Assembly: GCA_017529085.1 (NCBI GenBank)
Contig: JAFXOC010000129.1
Coordinates: forward strand, 1 to 8,335
Length of the DNA stretch: 8,335 nucleotides
From: Selenomonadaceae bacterium
Lineage (GTDB): Bacteria; Bacillota; Negativicutes; Selenomonadales; Selenomonadaceae
Direction of reading: 5' to 3'
A program made the translations under genes and the position numbers. This document shows, piece after piece, positions 5,150 to 8,335 of this stretch; the first letter of the stretch is position 1, and each line of letters starts with the position of its first letter. The notes beneath the pieces were generated by a model. That model ran no database searches, was not told the origin of the DNA, and saw only the letters and a list, made by a program, of their open reading frames with translations.

Positions 5150-5449
5150 TTGAACAGAGAAAAACTTTTAAACATACTTAGCATGGCGGCAAGAGCCGGA
5201 CGTATTGCAAGCGGGGTTACGCTTGTAGCGGAAGCGATAAAAAAAAGAGATGCGAAGCTTATTCTCATGGCTTCCGATACCAAAGAGGAAACAAAAAAAG
5301 ATATTTATGTTTTGAGCCAAAAATATTCCCTTGAGGTTTGCGAGGTTTTAGATAAAGAAACCTTAGGCGGTATTATAGGGAAGGCTGAAAGAGCTGTTGT
5401 TGCCATACTTGACACGGGTTTTTCCAAAGCGATCAAGAGGGCAATTTAA
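5150..5449 (+). CDS. ylxQ: YlxQ, L7Ae/L30e-fold RNA-binding protein
   Basis: A 99-residue protein of the L7Ae/L30e family, called YlxQ when found beside infB in Firmicutes. Family marks are LLNILSMAARAGRIASGVTLVAEAI (the start of the fold with its G-x-x-x-S-G turn), AKLILMASD followed by KK, and a closing GKAERAVVAILDTGFSKAI. Members of this fold bind kink-turn RNA; the exact target of YlxQ is not settled. The start appears to be the TTG at 5150, because no ATG or GTG exists in frame near it and a later in-frame ATG (residue 12) would cut into the first helix. The upstream ribosome binding site is weak (GAGAGCGAG, 5134-5142), so expression probably depends on translation of nusA, which ends four bases earlier. 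An ATG in another frame (5145-5147) overlaps the nusA stop and runs only two codons. Confidence 0.9.
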   Translation: MNREKLLNILSMAARAGRIASGVTLVAEAIKKRDAKLILMASDTKEETKKDIYVLSQKYSLEVCEVLDKETLGGIIGKAERAVVAILDTGFSKAIKRAI

Positions 5450-5464
5450 TTTGGAGGTGGATCT

Positions 5465-8158
5465 ATGTCGAGGGTTTACGAACTTGCAAAAAAATTTAAC
5501 ATAGATAGCAAAAAAGCGCTTGATATTTTAAAAAAGCGTGGGTTTAAGGTGTCCAACAATTTTTCAAGCGTGGGGGATGCGGAATACGAAGCGTTAAAAG
5601 AAGCTCTCCGCAAGGCTAAAGCAAAGCCTGAGGCAAATAACGAAGCGGTAAAATCCGATAAATCAAAAGAGACCCCAAAACAAGAGACTCAAAAGAAGAC
5701 GGCGGAAGAATTCGTCAAAGCTGAAAAGAAAAATTCACAAGAGAAAAGCGCGAAAACCGATAGTGTTGAGAAAGTCGAGAAATCTGATAAGACGGATAAA
5801 AGCGAAAAAGGTGAGAGACGCGAGAAACACGATAGAAACGACAAAAGCGACAGAGGAGATAGAAGCGACAGAAACAACAGGAGAGATAAGGAAGACAGGG
5901 GAGATAGAGGAGACAGAGGAAACAGGGGAGACAAAAGCGATCGAAACGACAGGAGCGAGAAAGGCGACAAGAGTGACAGAAATAATGCGTTCGCCTCAAA
6001 ATCTAAAGATAATTTTGCATCCGGCAAACGCGATAAATTCAGCGATCGCGCGGATAGGAACGATCGAGGCGACAGAAGTGATCGAGGGGATCGCGTAAGT
6101 AAGAGCGACGGCGGCGACAGAGACGGCAGAAAGAAAGACAGTGGCAGGGAAGCCAGGGATAATTCTTCGCGCAATAACAATCGTCCCGAGCGCAATAAAA
6201 ACAACAGGGACAAGAGACGCGGCGACGATCGCATGAACGAACGCGGCGAAGAGAGACAACGTTTTGGCGGTCGCAAAGACAAACGCAACAAGAAAAACGC
6301 GCAACAACCGCAAAAAGTTGAAATTGCGCGTCCCAAACACATAAAAATCAGCGATCCGATAGTTGTTAAAGACCTTGCCAGCAAAATGAGCTGCACCGCA
6401 ACCGAAGTCGTTAAGAAACTCTTGCTTATGGGAGTTATGGCAAACATTAATCAGAACATAGATTTCACAACAGCGGCGCTTGTTGCAGATTCATTTGGCG
6501 TTACTGCGGAAGAATTGCCGCCGGAAGTTGATCCTACCGAAATTCCCGAAATTGAAGACGATCCTAAGACACTAAAACTTCGTCCGCCTGTCGTTACGGT
6601 TATGGGACACGTGGACCACGGCAAAACCTCACTCTTGGACGTTATTCGCAAAACTTCCGTTTCGGCGCATGAGGCCGGCGGTATTACTCAACATATCGGC
6701 GCATATCAGGTTATGTCCAAGGATAAGAAGATAGTTTTCCTTGATACTCCGGGTCACGAAGCTTTTACAGCAATGAGAGCCAGAGGAGCGCAGGTCACGG
6801 ATATTGCCATTTTGGTTGTGGCTGCTGATGATGGCGTTATGCCTCAGACTATAGAAGCTATTCATCACGCCAAAAGCGCAAACGTGCCTATTATTGTTGC
6901 CATAAATAAAATAGATAAGCCGGGCGCAAATCCCGACAGAGTTAAGCAAGAGCTGATGGAAAAAGGTCTTGTTCCCGAAGAATACGGCGGAGACACGATT
7001 ATGGTTCCCGTTTCGGCAAAACAGAAAATCGGTATCTCAGAGCTTTTGGAGATGGTTCTGCTTGTCGCCGAAGTGCAAGAATTAAAAGCCAACCCCAACC
7101 GCGAAGCCAGAGGCGTTATCATTGAAGCGGAGCTTGACAAGGGCAAGGGTCCCGTGGCTACGGTGCTGGTTCAAAACGGTACCCTTCGTATTGGCGATTC
7201 TATTATTGCCGGCACGGTTTACGGCAAAGTCCGCGCTATGGTAAACGATAGAGGCGACAATGTAAGGAAGGCTGGACCTTCGGTTCCCGTTGAGGTTTTA
7301 GGTTTCAACGACGTGCCCGCTGCCGGCGATTTGCTTGCGGTGCTTGACGAAAAACAAGCTCGTTCCATTGCGGAGGCTCGTCAGGAGCGTCAACGCACGA
7401 AACTTATGAAATCCAAAAAGGTTTCTTTGGATAATCTCTTCCAGCAGATTCAAGAGGGCAGCATAAAGGATTTGAACATCGTCATTAAGGCGGACGTTCA
7501 AGGTTCCGTTGAGGCTCTTACGGGCTCTTTGCTTTCTCTGAACAAAAACGATGAAGTCAGGGTAAGCATAGTTCATTCCGGCGTAGGCGCGGTAAGCGAG
7601 TCCGACGTTATGTTGGCTTCCGCTTCAAACGCATTAATTATCGCTTTTAACGTGCGTCCGGACGCTAACGCCAGACGCAAGGCGGATACTGAGAACATCG
7701 ACATTCGCACTTATCAGGTGATTTACGACGCGCTAAACGACGTGAAAGACGCTATGAGCGGTATGCTTGCGCCTAAATACAAGGAAGTTGTTCAGGGTCA
7801 CGTCGAGATTCGTCAGGTTATGAAGTTCTCCAAAGCTCTGGTTGCCGGTTCTTACGTCTTGGACGGCAAAATATATAACGACTCAAAAATTAGAATTCTC
7901 CGCGACAATATCGTGATTTTCGACGGTGAAATTGATTCACTGCGTCGCTTTAAGGACGAAGTTAAGGAAGTTGCGGCGGGTTACGAATGCGGCATATCCA
8001 TTATCGACTTTAGAGATTTTAAAGAGGGAGATATTATAGAGCCTTATAAAATGGAGGAAGTCGAAGTTTCAATCCAAGACGCAAACAGAGAAGCAACGAA
8101 ACGTAGAGAAGAAGCAGCCGCGGATAATGATACAGCAGCCAAAGGAGAGGGAGAATGA
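5465..8158 (+). CDS. infB: Translation initiation factor IF-2
   Basis: An 897-residue GTPase that brings initiator fMet-tRNA to the 30S subunit and promotes joining of the 50S. Domain order: a first IF2_N segment (residues 1-50); a charged linker (about 54-290); a second IF2_N segment (about 291-350); the G domain with G1 GHVDHGKT (381-388), G3 DTPGH (427-431), G4 NKID (481-484) and G5 SAK (517-519); the domain II barrel (about 550-640); domain III (LNIVIKADVQGSVEAL onward); and the C-terminal fMet-tRNA-binding barrel with GHVEIRQV and SLRRFKDEVKEV. It is longer than the B. subtilis protein (about 716 residues) because of the linker. About 29 hydrophilic residues follow the normal end (after EEVEV, residue 868). 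The ATG at 5465 has GGAGG at 5453-5457, seven bases upstream. The stop overlaps rbfA in ATGA. Confidence 0.97.
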   Translation: MSRVYELAKKFNIDSKKALDILKKRGFKVSNNFSSVGDAEYEALKEALRKAKAKPEANNEAVKSDKSKETPKQETQKKTAEEFVKAEKKNSQEKSAKTDSVEKVEKSDKTDKSEKGERREKHDRNDKSDRGDRSDRNNRRDKEDRGDRGDRGNRGDKSDRNDRSEKGDKSDRNNAFASKSKDNFASGKRDKFSDRADRNDRGDRSDRGDRVSKSDGGDRDGRKKDSGREARDNSSRNNNRPERNKNNRDKRRGDDRMNERGEERQRFGGRKDKRNKKNAQQPQKVEIARPKHIKISDPIVVKDLASKMSCTATEVVKKLLLMGVMANINQNIDFTTAALVADSFGVTAEELPPEVDPTEIPEIEDDPKTLKLRPPVVTVMGHVDHGKTSLLDVIRKTSVSAHEAGGITQHIGAYQVMSKDKKIVFLDTPGHEAFTAMRARGAQVTDIAILVVAADDGVMPQTIEAIHHAKSANVPIIVAINKIDKPGANPDRVKQELMEKGLVPEEYGGDTIMVPVSAKQKIGISELLEMVLLVAEVQELKANPNREARGVIIEAELDKGKGPVATVLVQNGTLRIGDSIIAGTVYGKVRAMVNDRGDNVRKAGPSVPVEVLGFNDVPAAGDLLAVLDEKQARSIAEARQERQRTKLMKSKKVSLDNLFQQIQEGSIKDLNIVIKADVQGSVEALTGSLLSLNKNDEVRVSIVHSGVGAVSESDVMLASASNALIIAFNVRPDANARRKADTENIDIRTYQVIYDALNDVKDAMSGMLAPKYKEVVQGHVEIRQVMKFSKALVAGSYVLDGKIYNDSKIRILRDNIVIFDGEIDSLRRFKDEVKEVAAGYECGISIIDFRDFKEGDIIEPYKMEEVEVSIQDANREATKRREEAAADNDTAAKGEGE
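5774..6097 (+). repeat. D-R/D-K dipeptide-rich repeat region coding for the IF-2 linker
   Basis: This part of infB encodes residues 104-211, dominated by short units such as SDK, SDR, GDR, NDR and SEK. The densest tracts are residues 104-174 and 188-211. At the DNA level the + strand is strongly purine-rich, with recurring GA[TC]AG[AG] and GACAGA words. It is alternately acidic and basic with almost no hydrophobic residues, so it should be disordered. The copies are degenerate rather than perfect. A variable-length linker at this place is normal in IF2, but this composition is striking. Confidence 0.8.
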
Positions 8159-8335
8159 GCGAACTTCGTGTGGCTAAGGCAAGCGAACTCATAAAGCAGG
8201 AAATGAGCCAAATGCTTCTCTATGAGGTGAAAGACCCCAGAATAGGCTTTGTCACCATTACGGACGTGACGATGACGAGAGATTTGAGAGAAGCTACGGT
8301 TTATGTCAGCATTATGGGCAAGGATAAGGAGATTG
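8155..8335 (+). CDS. rbfA: Ribosome-binding factor A, N-terminal part cut by the window end
   Basis: The first 60 residues of RbfA, a cold-shock-linked factor that binds the immature 30S subunit and helps 16S rRNA 5' end processing. It begins MSELRVAKASELIKQEMSQM and continues through KDPRIGFVTITDVTMTRDL and ATVYVSIMG, which are the family's defining KH-like beginning and its D-P-R-[IL]-G motif. The ATG at 8155 overlaps the infB stop (ATGA). The ribosome binding site, GGAGAGGGAG (8144-8153), lies inside the final codons of infB, so translation is probably coupled. The full protein is usually about 115-130 residues; the rest is beyond the window. Confidence 0.95.
   Translation, partial: MSELRVAKASELIKQEMSQMLLYEVKDPRIGFVTITDVTMTRDLREATVYVSIMGKDKEI

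Noticed and set aside
5689..6447. A 252-codon open frame on the minus strand opposite infB
   Set aside because: It is rich in Leu, Ser and Arg because it mirrors the purine-rich linker codons, which rarely give antisense stops. There is no ribosome binding site and no known family, and the IF-2 frame is certain.

Overview
The window looks like chromosomal DNA from a Bacillota (Firmicutes) lineage, most likely a Clostridia-type gut bacterium. Three things suggest this: moderate A+T content with strong GGAGG-type ribosome binding sites; the translation operon rimP-nusA-ylxQ-infB-rbfA with a short NusA of the Bacillus type; and DUF4234 and DUF2752 membrane proteins. The species cannot be read from the sequence. 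All genes are on the + strand.

Layout. Bases 1-180 hold the 3' end of an IS30-family insertion sequence: the last codons of the transposase, its stop, and a probable terminal inverted repeat. A VOC (glyoxalase-fold) enzyme gene follows (306-701) with a weak terminator. At 754-828, three 11-bp tandem repeats lie just upstream of a near-consensus promoter (TTGACA-17-TATATT). That promoter serves a two-gene cassette of small membrane proteins, DUF4234 (GTG start at 882) and DUF2752 (overlapping by 29 bases). A 10-bp inverted repeat over the DUF2752 stop codon and a compact run of three GC-rich hairpins separate this cassette from guaB.

guaB (1736-3250) encodes an IMP dehydrogenase that closely resembles my recollection of the Tritrichomonas foetus enzyme rather than the common bacterial form. 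Its catalytic Cys320, Asp262, Asp359 and Arg419-Tyr420 are all present. Twenty-eight bases after its stop comes a very short Phd/YefM-type antitoxin-like gene with no toxin partner.

From 3460 a second strong promoter, with an extended -10, drives the translation and transcription-factor operon. Its leader contains an 11-bp stem hairpin followed by rimP, nusA, ylxQ, infB and the start of rbfA, which the window edge cuts. The genes are tightly packed (gaps of 10, 4 and 15 bases, then an ATGA overlap). Together they couple ribosome maturation (RimP, RbfA), transcription elongation and termination (NusA), an L7Ae-fold RNA-binding protein (YlxQ) and initiation (IF2). Two things are unusual: ylxR/rnpM, normally between nusA and ylxQ, is absent, and IF2 carries a roughly 235-residue charged linker with D-R/D-K repeats.

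I see no clear new defence or mobile system. The most interesting points are the repeat-flanked DUF4234-DUF2752 cassette, the orphan antitoxin between guaB and rimP, the missing ylxR, the IF2 linker and the hairpin cluster before guaB.
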